NCBI RefSeq assembly: GCF_018320785.1
Contig: NC_054876.1
Span: 8,744,707 to 8,808,706 of the forward strand
Direction: 5' to 3'
From: Cheilinus undulatus
Lineage: Eukaryota > Chordata > Actinopteri > Labriformes > Labridae
DNA length: 64,000 nt
In this document: positions 37,046 through 47,800 of the stretch, one piece after another
How the letters are laid out: every line of letters starts with the position of its first letter
Numbering within the stretch: the stretch's first letter is position 1
Notes under the pieces: generated by a model
The model's database searches: none
Seen by the model: only the letters and a program-made list of their open reading frames with translations
What the model was told of the DNA's origin: nothing
Program-made: the position numbers and the translations under genes

Positions 37046-38456
37046 GATTCCACGTGATCGAACAAAGGTGAAAAATCAGATTTTTTCAGGCTTTTCTTCA
37101 CTGGAGTCTTGTTTCCAGCTTTTCAGGCATCCACATTACAGCAAATCAAAAAGAGCTGCTGTTGGGCTGTTATTAGTAAAAGTTAGACTGTTAACTACTT
37201 GTTTGCACTGGGAGAAAGGCGATAAGAAACAAGCTGTAGCATTGGCCTGGCAGCACTGGCCTAAGTATGTTTCCTCAAGCAGAAGCAGTGTGGACAGCGG
37301 TCTTCCTGCAGGAGGGCAGCTCAGTTTATCTGTGAGGCTGCTGCTTGTAGACGCCTGGACAGAGGAGGGAAACCTTACACCGGCCTGCAAATGAGAGCAA
37401 CATGACAAACATAACTTCAGATGGGTTTAATCAGGACTGGTCATTCTGCAGAGAAAAATGTTAATTCTATTTTTTGACATCTCTTTACTTTGAACAGGAC
37501 TGAATGAATCAGCCAAAAATACGTCAACATTATCGTGTTTTTAGCAGATCACAGCCTAAATATAGAGACATGTATTTAAAGGAGACTGCTATAATACTTT
37601 GGGATGGTCAGTAGGGTGTCTGATCAGCAGGAATATAATGAATACTGCATATTACTTGCATTTTACTTGTAAACAACTTATTTTTTACCTCCTTCCCCCA
37701 AAAAAACATTGTATTTGCAACAAATGCAAATCCCACTGTTTGACTGCACTTAGAGGTAAACTCTATAATTCCGGTTTTTGCAAATTTTTCTGATTTAGAT
37801 TAGCTCATTTGAAAAAGTGCACTGCATTGCCTTGCTGGCAGTATCATTAAAATCATGCATATAGAGGTGGGACAAAATAAAAATAATAATATCAATAAAC
37901 TTTATTACCATCCGGATACAAAATACAATTATCAAAATGCCAGATTATGCAAAAACAGCCAATACATCATTTCAACAGCTGTTTTACTGTAGTTTGGCAA
38001 TGGAAGTGAATGTGGGAATTAACTAGCCGCAAGCTAAGTCTAGTGGTACCTCTTTAAGTTTTTCTCCCTCATTTCCTCAAGAACATGCTTTAACCCCTTA
38101 ACACCTTTTGTCGCATATTTGATACATACTTTTATGATACCTCTATCTAATCAATATGATCAATAAATTAGCTACTCAAAAAACTTCTGAATACAATCTG
38201 ATAAATGACAAAAATGCCTTCAAGTGGATGATCAGTTACCAAAAACCCCTAATGAATGAAATGAGATACTAAAAATATATTTGTTAAATTTTATGGAGAT
38301 TTGGATTTTCAAAAATTTCAGTAGAAAGGTAAATGAACATTTCAGTTCCAAGAAATTAGAATTTTCTGGCTATTTTTTATGTTTTCAAGCTTTAAGGGGT
38401 TAAATGACATGGGGATATACTATTTAGCAGCTGAATTTTGGAATCTTGGAGGGTAC
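37046..38456 (-). other. sequence upstream of the slc37a4 start codon
   Basis: Just before the ATG on the minus strand the sequence reads CGATCACGTGGAATC, with a CACGTG E-box at 37051-37056. Whether this is 5' UTR, intron or promoter is unclear. Possible acceptor-like AG words exist within 60 bp, consistent with a spliced 5' non-coding exon. The rest has no identified gene or repeat. Confidence 0.4.
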
Positions 38457-39633
38457 TAGGGCTGTGTATTGGCAAGAATCTGGTGATACGATACCTATCG
38501 CGATACAGGGGTGTTGAGATCGATATATTGCGATACTATGAAGAAGGCAATTTATTGCAATATTTTTTGTAAATTTCATATACATATATACGACAACAGA
38601 ATTAAGCTATTAAAAAAAATAATTATATAGTCCTGCATCATCTAGCATTTTAACTATCTTTGTGCAACCTGGAGATGAGGATTTCCCCCATTTTAATGTA
38701 ATGAATTAAAATGCTTTCAGGGTTTTTTAAAAGGGGGAAAAATAGATCAATATAGATTAAATGTACTCAAATCTTTCATTTTTCATGTTATATCAGTTTT
38801 TATGTCACCACGTAACAACAAGGTGCTTATTGAGGGAGACCATGGAAGACAAACTGAGCCTCATGTCCAGTTTTCAGGACTGATGAACTGTGTTTTATGG
38901 GAGGGCATGATGTGACAGGCCAGTGTTTTTTCATCGTATTACAGAAGCTGTCATTCTTAATGACACTAAGATGGAGCTGGTCCTTACTAATGAAAAAAAA
39001 AGTATTGACTGTGATTATGGTTGCACGAGTAGAGACCAGCGGTAGCTTCAACAGGCTTGTTTCACGTTAGCTGTTAGCTGTAATGTTATTGCTATGATGT
39101 CTAACTTGCAGATTAGTCGTGCTGTCTGAGTATTTAACTCTGGCGTAGCATATCCTGCAAATGACTTGACTCCTGCCCAGGTTTGTACTGTCTTTAATGT
39201 TTTGGAAGGCAATATAAGTCCAAATTTCTGCTATGAATGCAGCAGAAGCTGCTCTGCTGGGTAGGCACAAGTAACTGGCTTGCTCAGACCGGAAGGCTTG
39301 CATGATCTCGTTGTCTAAAGAGAGAAGAAGAGGGAAGCGTTAAATGACTGCTGCCAGCTAGCAGCCTGGGAGTGAAATTACACCACAAACTATTTTTTTT
39401 TTTTTTTTACCTTTATTTAACCAGATAAAACCCATTGAGATCGAGATCTCTTTTACAAGGGTGACCTGGCCAAGAGGTCAGCAGCACACGTCATAATAAA
39501 TAATACATATTCAACTAAAGTAAATTATTAGCCTAATCAATAAAATATTGATACTGCATTTTAAAATATCGATACAGTATCGCATCACAAAATATCCCGA
39601 TATTTTAGTGTATCGTTATATTATTACACCCTA
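38457..39633 (-). mobile_element. hAT element with BED zinc-finger remnant
   Basis: The ends are TAGGGCTGTGTATTGGC and, reverse-complemented, TTAGGGTGTAATAATAT. The flanks GAGGGTAC (38449-38456) and AAGGGTAC (39634-39641) match at 7 of 8 bases. The minus-strand frame 39303-39067 contains N-L-G-R-S-Q-V-I-C-R-I-C-Y-A-R-V-K-Y and then T-N-L-x-x-R-H-H-S. This is the Cys2-His2-like BED finger found at the N-terminus of hAT transposases. The catalytic and dimerisation parts are missing, so it is non-autonomous. Confidence 0.75.
39392..39505 (-). mobile_element. antisense LINE 3' tail inserted in the hAT element
   Basis: A T-run at 39392-39408 leads into ACCTTTATTTAACCAG, then CCCATTGAGATCGAGATCTC and GGGTGACCTGGCCAAGAGG. 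This is the reverse complement of the fish LINE tail (GGCCAGGTCTC, GAGATC, GGTTAAATAAAGG). The A-tail at the low-coordinate side gives the minus orientation. Confidence 0.6.
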
Positions 39634-39685
39634 AAGGGTACAGATTAAATTGAAATGCCAACTCTGTAAAAGACAAAAAATTGCA

Positions 39686-40620
39686 AGTAGGGATGCATGA
39701 CATTGGATTTTTGCTAATATCCAATATGTCAATATTTACGAATGAATCTTTTCGGATACTGATGCAAATTTCAAACTCCTGCTAATAATCTAAATTTAAG
39801 AATGTTTTAGCACAAACCTTGCAAGGCATTTGCCGTTTATGTTGTGCAGGAGTTTGCCTGCAGTTTTTTGATGGATTAATTCCGTTTGAACACTCCTGTC
39901 TTCTTTTTTCATAATTTTTTGACATACAGCAATTTCAAGCATGTGGTATCAAAATCATCTTAGTATTGACGTTTTTGAAAACCTGAAATTGTATGACAAA
40001 TATATTAAATTTCCATGACTGTCTGAGCAAACTGTGCTTATGTTACTCACTGCTTGGAATAAAAGCATTCACATTACATTTCCTGTCCGATTAACAAACA
40101 CAGAACTACTTTCAAAAGCTCAGCAGAAATACAAATGAAATCTCTGGATGTAAACAGCCAGTGTAAGTCAGAGATTTAGATCAATCTTATGGTATTTAAA
40201 AGTACTGAGGTTTATTTTCACATATAATGGTCGACTCAAGTTGTCGATATTTACAGCACTCAGTCGCCCCGGTTCAGTTCAGGATAAGGTGAAATTCAGG
40301 ACTACAGCTCATCTTGGTTTAAGTTTCACTGCTGTAGTAGACTGCTGCATAAATGTCAGACTGGTCCCTCTAATTTAGCACACTTAGTATCTGGTTTGGG
40401 GGTCTCCGGCAGGCCTGGAAATATCATGTGTCCTGCACAGATGTCTTAAACTTAGCAGACTCACGTGACGGTGGTCTGTTTATAGAAATATAAATGTTAA
40501 GATGAGCCAAGACGACCTAACATGACATATAAGTATACTGTCTAGTGATGAGCAGAGAGCTTAACTTAAATGAAAAGAAGACTAAGGATGTGTGCCCTAC
40601 CGACTGCAACTATAAACTAG
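39686..40620. repeat. degenerate repeat, partner of 43.85-44.52 kb
   Basis: The first end (AGGGATGCATGACATTGG) looks like a hAT-type miniature element. The segment 40430-40600 (GATGTCTTAAACTTAGCAGACTC, then GTGGTCTGTTT, GAGC, GAGAGCTTAACTTAAATG) is repeated with divergence at 44340-44510, and a GCAGGAGTTT block near 39848 pairs with 43946. The two regions are diverged copies of one element. No terminal duplication is visible. Confidence 0.45.
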
Positions 40621-42419
40621 GGCTGAGCGAAACAGACCAGAAATCATACAGGGATATTTTAAAGCTGAATGGCAATACAACAGATCTCATTATATTTCTA
40701 TGAAGAAAGAGTAAATGGTTTTTACAACACCAGAGTTATAAACTTTGATACTATTCCAGTAAAAACCAAACAATACTGAAACCTGATTGATACAATGACA
40801 ACAGAAAAAAAAGTCTGACACACCAAATACTAAGCATTCTTTCATTTTTAAACCTATGAACTTACAGAAAACACCTACATGCTACTACATTGCACAGAAA
40901 CATTGGCAACATTTCTGTATAATGAGGTTTTAAGATTTTCTAAAGTTATGTTGCTTCTTCACTATATGTTGCTTCTTCACTATGTTGTACTATGTACTCC
41001 ACTATTTTTTGTACTTTTTCTTTGATTTTCGATCAATGATTGCACCTGGAGCTACATCATTTTTTGTATTTCCTCTGGAAAGGTGCCAAATTGGCTTAGC
41101 CAACTCTAAAATGTGATGCAAGGACACAGTTGTTCATTGATAGGTCTAAGAGAAACAGCAATCATCAAGTGGGATGTCCAATAAAGGTCTCAAACTCTTC
41201 TTTTCATTCACTCCATACTGCTGCATGGCTTCCCAAGCTTCCTGGTACAATTCAGTAATGTTTTGTTTCACAAAACTCATATCCTGTCTTTGACAAAAAG
41301 TAGTGGGGTGGTATTTATTTATCTATTAGGGGCAGAGACAATATACATCAACAAACTGAAAACAGCCATCCCGTCATGAAAGTATCACAGTGTTTAAAGT
41401 GATTTAGCCTGTTTTGAGAAATATTTTATTAAAAAGATGAACAGCCAAACAAGCTAGCGTAAGCTAACTCATTAAGCAAATGATTGTCAACTAACCTGCT
41501 TTTATCTACTAATGCTAACATTTCATTTAATTTTCTACAGTTAAAACTGCTAGGACAATCTGATATTATATATCCTTTTAGCCAGTCAGCACCTTGTTCA
41601 CCTTCACACAATATGACCGCTCTGAATGTTACCAAAAGAGTTCAACTTTTTTTTCTTTTTTTTTTTTTTTTTACATACTCACAGCATTTTCTTAAAGAGA
41701 AAATATTACAGACGGGAGTTCACAGGTTAAATGGATATCATAAAGATACCCATAAGAATGAATGGGCTTCTAGTTGAGTCAACCTAAACTTTTGCACTGG
41801 ATTTCAGAGTGGCATTTATCAGTCTGTGAAGGAAAGTCCAACTGTTTTTGCAGTTTGAAATGAACATTTAAAGTCAGAAGGAAAATAGGGTAACATTCAG
41901 ACGAGCATTTGAATGGCTAAATGAGTTAGCTTAGCACATGCAGCTGTTAATTTGTCTATTTAATTTCACTGAATATACAACTAGCATGTTTCAAATCACA
42001 TACTTCTGTAATAAATACGACATATTTTGAGTGTATCTCAGAATAGAAATACTTTGGAAATGAAACCGGATTAAACTTCTGCTTAGGGTTTGGCTACAGG
42101 TAAAGGTAACGTTAGGATACAAAATGCTAAAAGTCAAAAACCTGACCTGCTACACCAGATTACAAAATCTTAGATAAAGCAGACTAAACAATCTGCTTAC
42201 TGGACAAAAAAAAAAAGCTTGTCCTCCTTAAAAACATTCTGACATAGCAAACATAGTAAAGCTCTATTAGCAGCTTAAGCTACATAGATAACAGAGCTAT
42301 GTTGCTTATGTAGCTAAAGCTAGCCTCATAAAGCCAAAATGTAAGCTACATATCTAAATTACCAGTGTGTATACCAGTGTTTCCTAAAGGTCAACAGAGC
42401 TATGTAGCTAAAGTACTTA
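40621..42419. other. intergenic or 5' intronic DNA
   Basis: A 20-bp tandem (TTGCTTCTTCACTATATG / TTGCTTCTTCACTATG) lies at 40951-40985 and a T-run at 41646-41673. From about 42240 the sequence is packed with TAGCTA/AGCTAA words. No gene was recognised. Confidence 0.45.
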
Positions 42420-42427
42420 AAGCTAAT

Positions 42428-43394
42428 AGGGCCCTACGAAATCCATTTAATATTTTGCCAAATTCTGTTTTTTCTGTTTTAATTTTTTGGAATTCTGTTT
42501 TTTAACTTTTCCACTAATTTTACCATAAAAAAGAGTGCCCTGTTCATATAATGAATAAAATGTTCCTTAATTAAATAGAAAAAAAAAAATTAATTTCAAT
42601 GAAAAGTGGCCACAGATGGCCAAGGAGCCGTTGTTTGGATTACCCTTATATAAAATAAATATAACCAGTGTAACAGCCAGATATTTCCAACATCTTAAGA
42701 CACATCCACGTGTATAATCACATCCTAACCGATGTTTATAATGTAAATGGAGAAATTCTTCTGTTCTCTCAAACAGAGAATGATAGTTACTTCATCAGAA
42801 AGACATTAAAGTTAAATGGTTAAAAGTAAACCTGTTACCTAAACTTTTCTTTACTCTCACAGTCTGTAACAGTCCATGCAGTCTGATGCTGCCTTGTGTT
42901 CTACTCCTGACTGTAACAGTTCTCTCCTCATCACTCCCCGTGCTGTCTTATCAGACCGCTACGGTAATGCAGACAAGTATTGGCTTGTTAAGCAACCAAA
43001 GGTACTACAGTATCAACGGGAAGAATTTTGACTCTCTGATGTGGTGAGGTAAAATAACTCATCGCATGGATCCATTTTCTTGTAGGTGCAATATTACGTA
43101 GCACGGTACTGCACTGTGTTAAGCTACGTGATGATTGCCTGTGTTTCATGCAGCTGCTTTGACACGCTGTTATTGTTTAGGAGGGGGCGGGGTGAGTGTT
43201 TGTGAAGTGAGGCACAAGCTGTGACCTGCTTTAGTGACCCCCCCCCCCCCCACAAACATATTCCCCAGATATACGTTCCTCTTTCTAAAAGTACAGCATT
43301 TTAGTCAAATTCATTCAATTTCCACCATAAATAGTACATTCCATTTTAATTGGCCAATTCCGTGATTCCGTTAACACGGAAATCACAGGGCCCT
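42428..43394. mobile_element. hAT-type non-autonomous element, 967 bp
   Basis: The terminal inverted repeat is AGGGCCCTACGAAATCC at the left and AGGGCCCTGTGATTTCC as the reverse complement of the right end. The flanks AAGCTAAT (42420-42427) and AAGCTAAG (43395-43402) match at 7 of 8 bases. No transposase frame is present. A C-run lies at 43239-43250. It sits within a tract of repeated GCTAA words, so the target duplication is slightly less certain than the inverted repeats. Confidence 0.7.
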
Positions 43395-43402
43395 AAGCTA
43401 AG

Positions 43403-44520
43403 CTCACAAAGCAGCTGTATAAGTAGGTATGTTATCTACCTATGTTAGTTTTAGCTACATTTGCTTAAGTCCACATTGCTAAGACTAACAAAGCTACATT
43501 GGCTAGCCTAGCCAAGTTAACTTTAGCTAAAGGAAACTTTGTATTTCACTCTGTTTTATTTATGTTTTTTTTTCTTGGTCTTTATAGATAAATATAAGTA
43601 TAATAATAAATATAAATATAATAAATAAATATAAAAAAACCTAAACCTCTGATGTTCCAGATGAAAAGTTAGTGAGTGTGTCTGTCAGAGGTGAAGGTCT
43701 GCAGCCAGATGGCTCTCAAAAATAGACAAAACAAGACTCTCCCCATGGCTAAAGGTAGTTTCTGTCAGGTTGCTATCCATCTGTAAACAAGTGCACTGCC
43801 TTGCATTGGATAGTAGAATGGATGATCTATATTTAAGAATATACAGATGTATCAGTCACGTACACCAGTGGAAACACAACCTATGGACAGAAAGCATATC
43901 TGTTTCAAATGAAGAGCATGAATGAATATTAAGGCAGTGTGCAGGAGTTTTCCTACAGTTTTGAGTATCTAAATAAATAAATCACTAAATAGCAGGTGTC
44001 TAGGACTTCTGTTTCTGGTGCTGTGATATCAAACAGGTATCAGTATCAGCTGATTTTTTACTTGTGATTAAGAAAACACTTAAATAAAATCCTGCATAAA
44101 ATGCTAATTCCCCCACTAAGACTAAATATCTCAAATATTTGATCTTGTGGTCTTTGGATGTGTAACTGCGGTTTTCAGTACAAACCTGGTACTAGCTAGG
44201 CCTGGCATTTAGTTTTTATTACTCAATCAAAACCAACATAAACCAAGCAAAAAACTAACAAAATTGCCTGGCTCTTTTCCTCGTTTAAAAACACAACGAT
44301 AAACCCCAAAATCTCGATATGCTGGCCAGCCACATGCATGGACATCTTAAACTTTGCAGACTCGCGTGGTTGTGGTCTGTTTCTGTTTAAAATTATATTT
44401 AAAATGAGCTAAGATAACCTATTAGACATATAAAAGTACTTTCCAGGGATGTGCAGGGAGCTTAACTTAAATGACACGTAAACAAGGGATGCGTGCTGTT
44501 GACTAACTACGGACCAAATC
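43403..44520. other. AT-rich DNA, GCTAA-word tract and a second repeat copy
   Basis: 43403-43540 continues the TTAGCTA/AGCTAA-rich tract. About 43850-44520 is the diverged partner of 39686-40620. No coding sequence is supported. Confidence 0.45.
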
Positions 44521-44802
44521 ACCTCACAACTTTGACTCAAGGACAGAAGGCACGTTTAACACAGGAAAAGCGCGGACATGGACGTTAAATCCACTAAAAC
44601 GCCACCATTCCTGCTTAAATGAGTGCAAAACACCCTCCGATAGTCGTGGCGGACTGATTTGCAGGGCGGACCATCCTTTTTAGCTAAAAATCCACCAAAT
44701 ACCGACATAATTAGAGAAATCTGTTGCACTGAGTGCTATGAAACTGGAGTAATACCGCCTCACTGCAGCCCTGGATGAGGAAATGCCACTAAAGCTGGTT
44801 AC

Positions 44803-45020
44803 CTTTCATTCGCGCCCCTCTCGACGATCCCATCCATGCAAGAGGACGACGCGCGCTCCCGAGCCTGCAGCTCTTGTCTCGAGCGCGCTTCCGCAGCGCA
44901 CAGAGAGGAGGACGACCTCTCAGCTCAGCCACGGTGGCAACCGCCATAGTCTTTACGCAGACTGAGCTGGCTGTGGTTTCAAATGTCGCACCACCATTAC
45001 TCAACCAGTGTTCAAGGAAA
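44803..45020 (-). promoter_or_regulatory. candidate CpG promoter and first exon for slc37a4
   Basis: This is the strongest CpG-rich patch on the minus strand upstream of slc37a4 (GACGACGCGCGCTCCCGAG, CTCGAGCGCGCTTCCGC on the plus strand). On the minus strand an open segment passes through CTATGGCGGTTGCC, a YY1-like initiator word, and reaches AATGAAAG then GTAACC, a good donor at 44802. It could be a 5' non-coding exon joined across about 7.7 kb to the exon at 37045. The frame starting MAVATVAELR is an alternative coding reading, but I recognise no protein in it. Confidence 0.4.
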
Positions 45021-45585
45021 TGCCGGAATGCATTGTGCAAGAGGAGACGTGTCACGCAGCCAAACCCAATTGAAACGTGTGAAGTTAGATGAATACTATC
45101 CCTGGAGGCGGAAAACACGGGATTATTGAGGATTTAGCATGATGATGGATTCAGTAGGACAAGTAGATTATTTCGGCATAAAAGAAACTGTTTTATTTCA
45201 ACACAACCTGAACATTACAGCTCACTGCTGCCCCCTTCTGTTGGGTTAAGGCTGCAGCGAGTTGAACTGATACTGTGTTGGAGAAGTGAACTCTGAAAAA
45301 CAAGATTTTTAGCTGTAAAACAAGAGAAAATGTATTATAATAAATAAACTGTTTATCAAATAACTATTACCTGCAAATGCCCTCAAAAATAAACATAAAT
45401 GTCTGAAAGGATGCACAGATATCTTAACATTTTGAGTTAAGAAGATAAATAAGTATGGATGATGTTTATTTAACGACTGTAGATATATTGAGAAATTATC
45501 TTTTATTATCTGATGAGACTGCATTGCATTAAATCATTATGCAATTACTTTAAAATTCGCTATCTATCTGGAACAGAGAAAAATA
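45021..45585. other. intergenic AT-rich DNA
   Basis: No gene or repeat end recognised between the CpG patch and the Tc1 pair. Confidence 0.5.
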
Positions 45586-47470
45586 CAACCCTAATTCCAA
45601 AAAAGTTTGGGCACTGTGTAAAATGTAAATACACTGCCTGGCCAAAAAAAAAAGTTGCCACCAAAAAAAGGTCACACACTCTAATATTTCGTTGGACCGC
45701 CTTTAGCTTTGATTACAGCACGCATTCGCTGTGGCATTGTTTCGATAGGCTTCTGCAATGTCACAAGATTTATTTCCATCCAGTGTTGCATTAATTTTTC
45801 ACCAAGATCTTGTATTGATGATGGGAGAGTCTGACCACTGCCCAAACCCTTCTCCAGCACATCCCAAAGACTCTCAATGGGGTTAAGGTCTGGACTCTGT
45901 GGTGGCCAATCCATGTGTGAAAATGATGTCTCATGCTCCCTGAACCACTCTTTCACAATTTGAGCCTGATGAATCCTGGCGTTGTCATCTTGGAATATGC
46001 CCGTGCCATTAGGGAAGAAAAAAATCCATTGATGGAATAACCTGGTCATTCAGTATATTCAGGAAGTCAGCTGACCTCATTCTTTGGGCACATAATGTTG
46101 CTGAACCTAGACCTGACCAACTGCAACAACCCCAGATCATAGCTCTGCCCCCACAGGCTTGTACAGTAGGCATTAGGCACGATGGGTGCATCACTTCACC
46201 TGCCTCTCTTCTTACCCTGATGTGCCCATCACTCTGGAACAGGGTAAATCTGGACTCATCAGACCACATGACCTTCTTCCATTCCTCCAGAGTCTTATCT
46301 TTATGCTCCCTAGCAAACTGAAGCCTTTTTTGCATGCCAATGATTTGACCCTTCTAAAACAGAGTAACATCTTTTCCATGACCACAGGATGTGTCTTTCG
46401 ACATGGTTGTTAAAGAAATGAGAAGTTACTCATTGCATTAGCTGGGGTTAAATAACTTGTTGTCAGCTGAAAGATAATCGCCCATGCAGTAATTATCCAA
46501 TAGGAGGCTCGTACCTATTTGCTTAGTTAAATCCAGGTGGCGACTTTTTTTTTGGCCAGGCAGTGTATAAACACTGACTGTCAGATGTCATATATCTTTA
46601 TTTTATTTACAATAGAACATAAACAACATATTAGATGTTGAAACTGAGACATTTTGCCATTTCAGAAAAAAATATAAGCTTACTTTGAACTGGATAGCAG
46701 CAGCACGTCTCAAAAAGAAGAGAAGAAAGAAGAAGAAGAAAATGCTGGAAAAGTAAGTGGTACTAATGAAAAACATCTGAGGGAGCACGTTGCATCTAAA
46801 AGGGTAATTGGCAACAGGGTAGTAATATGACTGGATATAAAAGCAGCAGAGGTTCACTCATTAGTGTGGAAATGCATACAAATTGTGGAACAATTACATA
46901 AAAATATTCCTCAATGTGAAATTGTGACAACTTTGTATATCCCACCATCTACAGTACATAATATCATCAAAAGATTCATAGAGTCTGGAGAAATCTCTGC
47001 ATGCAAGGGACAAGGCTGAAGGTTTGTGGGCCCTCAGGTGACACTGCTTTTAAAACAGGCATGATTCTGTACTGGAAATCACTGCATGGACTCAGGCACA
47101 CTTCCAGAAACTGTTGTCAGTCATTGTCATGTCATCCACAAATTAAAGTTAAAGCTGTATCATGTTAAGTAAAAGCCGCATGTGACACACAATCCAAAAA
47201 TGCCATCGTCTTCTCTGGGTCAAAGCTCATTTAAGATGGACTGAGGCTAAGATGGAAAACTGTTTTGTGGTCAGATGAATCAAATCTCAAATTATTTTTG
47301 GAAACCACAGACACCATGTCCTGCAACTAGACAGAAGCAAGACCATCAAGCTTGTTATCAGCACACAGTTAATAAACCTGCATCTCTGATGGTATGGGGT
47401 TGCATTAGTGTCCCTTTTAGAGCACAGGCAGAAACAGTTTAGAAGTTTAAGAACACGCCATGAATGCCAC
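45586..47470 (+). mobile_element. degenerate Tc1 transposon hosting another Tc1
   Basis: The left end, CAACCCTAATTCCAAAAAAG, then TGGGCACTGTGTAAAATGTAA, is the terminal repeat of a common fish Tc1 element. It is interrupted at 45631 and resumes at 46568, where ATTTACAATAGAACATA, ACATATTAGATGTTG and TGAGACATTTTGCCATTTC continue the same terminus. The interior then shows decayed transposase: T-L-Y-I-P-P-S-T-V-H-N-I-I-K-R-F near 46930-46978, S-G-E-I-S, and a W-S-D-E-S-like region near 47270. The catalytic C-terminal half and the right end are missing after about 47470. Confidence 0.7.
45632..46565 (-). mobile_element. Tc1/mariner element, internally deleted, nested
   Basis: The terminal inverted repeats are nearly perfect: CACTGCCTGGCC, an A-run and GTTGCCACC at the left; CACTGCCTGGCC, an A-run and GTCGCCACC reverse-complemented at the right. 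TA flanks both ends (45630-45631, 46566-46567). The minus-strand transposase has frames 46335-46009 (W-S-D-E-S-R-F) and 46049-45681 (Q-D-D-N-A-R-I-H, then [10 protein letters not shown]). About 36 residues lie between the second Asp and the Glu. The two frames overlap and need a frameshift near 46020. The first dozen residues are visible near 46420-46340, then an in-frame deletion removes most of the DNA-binding domain. Confidence 0.85.
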
Positions 47471-47684
47471 ATAGGTTTCTCTTAGAAACTTGAAGGACAA
47501 ACTTTAGAAAAACACATCTGAAGATATTGGTGATTGAGGACTAATGCTCTTCATAAAGTATTATTAGATATGTGGATCATTCATGACATTGTTCTCACTA
47601 TAAGAATGACTTAAAAGGAGAGAGTAGTCCCAAAAGACATTTATTTTCCAACCTTCTGTAAAGGTCTATACATATACTGTGGTA

Positions 47685-47800
47685 ACCTGACACACCAGAT
47701 GGATTTGTTTCACACATCCAGCCTGGTTTCCACCCTAACCGGTTTCCGTAATCCAGCTGTTGGTGTGTTTTCCTAGCGGACTCCAGGCACAGATTGGACA
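47685..47800. repeat. second fold-back repeat copy
   Basis: AACCTGACACACCAGATGG, then ATTTGTTTCACACATCCAG, matches the start of the repeat at 20230 but with an imperfect hairpin. Only about 110 bp can be followed. Confidence 0.5.

Noticed and set aside
37044..37394. 116-codon plus-strand frame opposite slc37a4 exon 1
   Set aside because: Antisense and overlapping the real start region; no domain.
44789..45118. 109-codon minus-strand frame containing MAVATVAELR
   Set aside because: High G+C makes long frames likely by chance; no recognised protein. Kept only as a candidate promoter and first exon.
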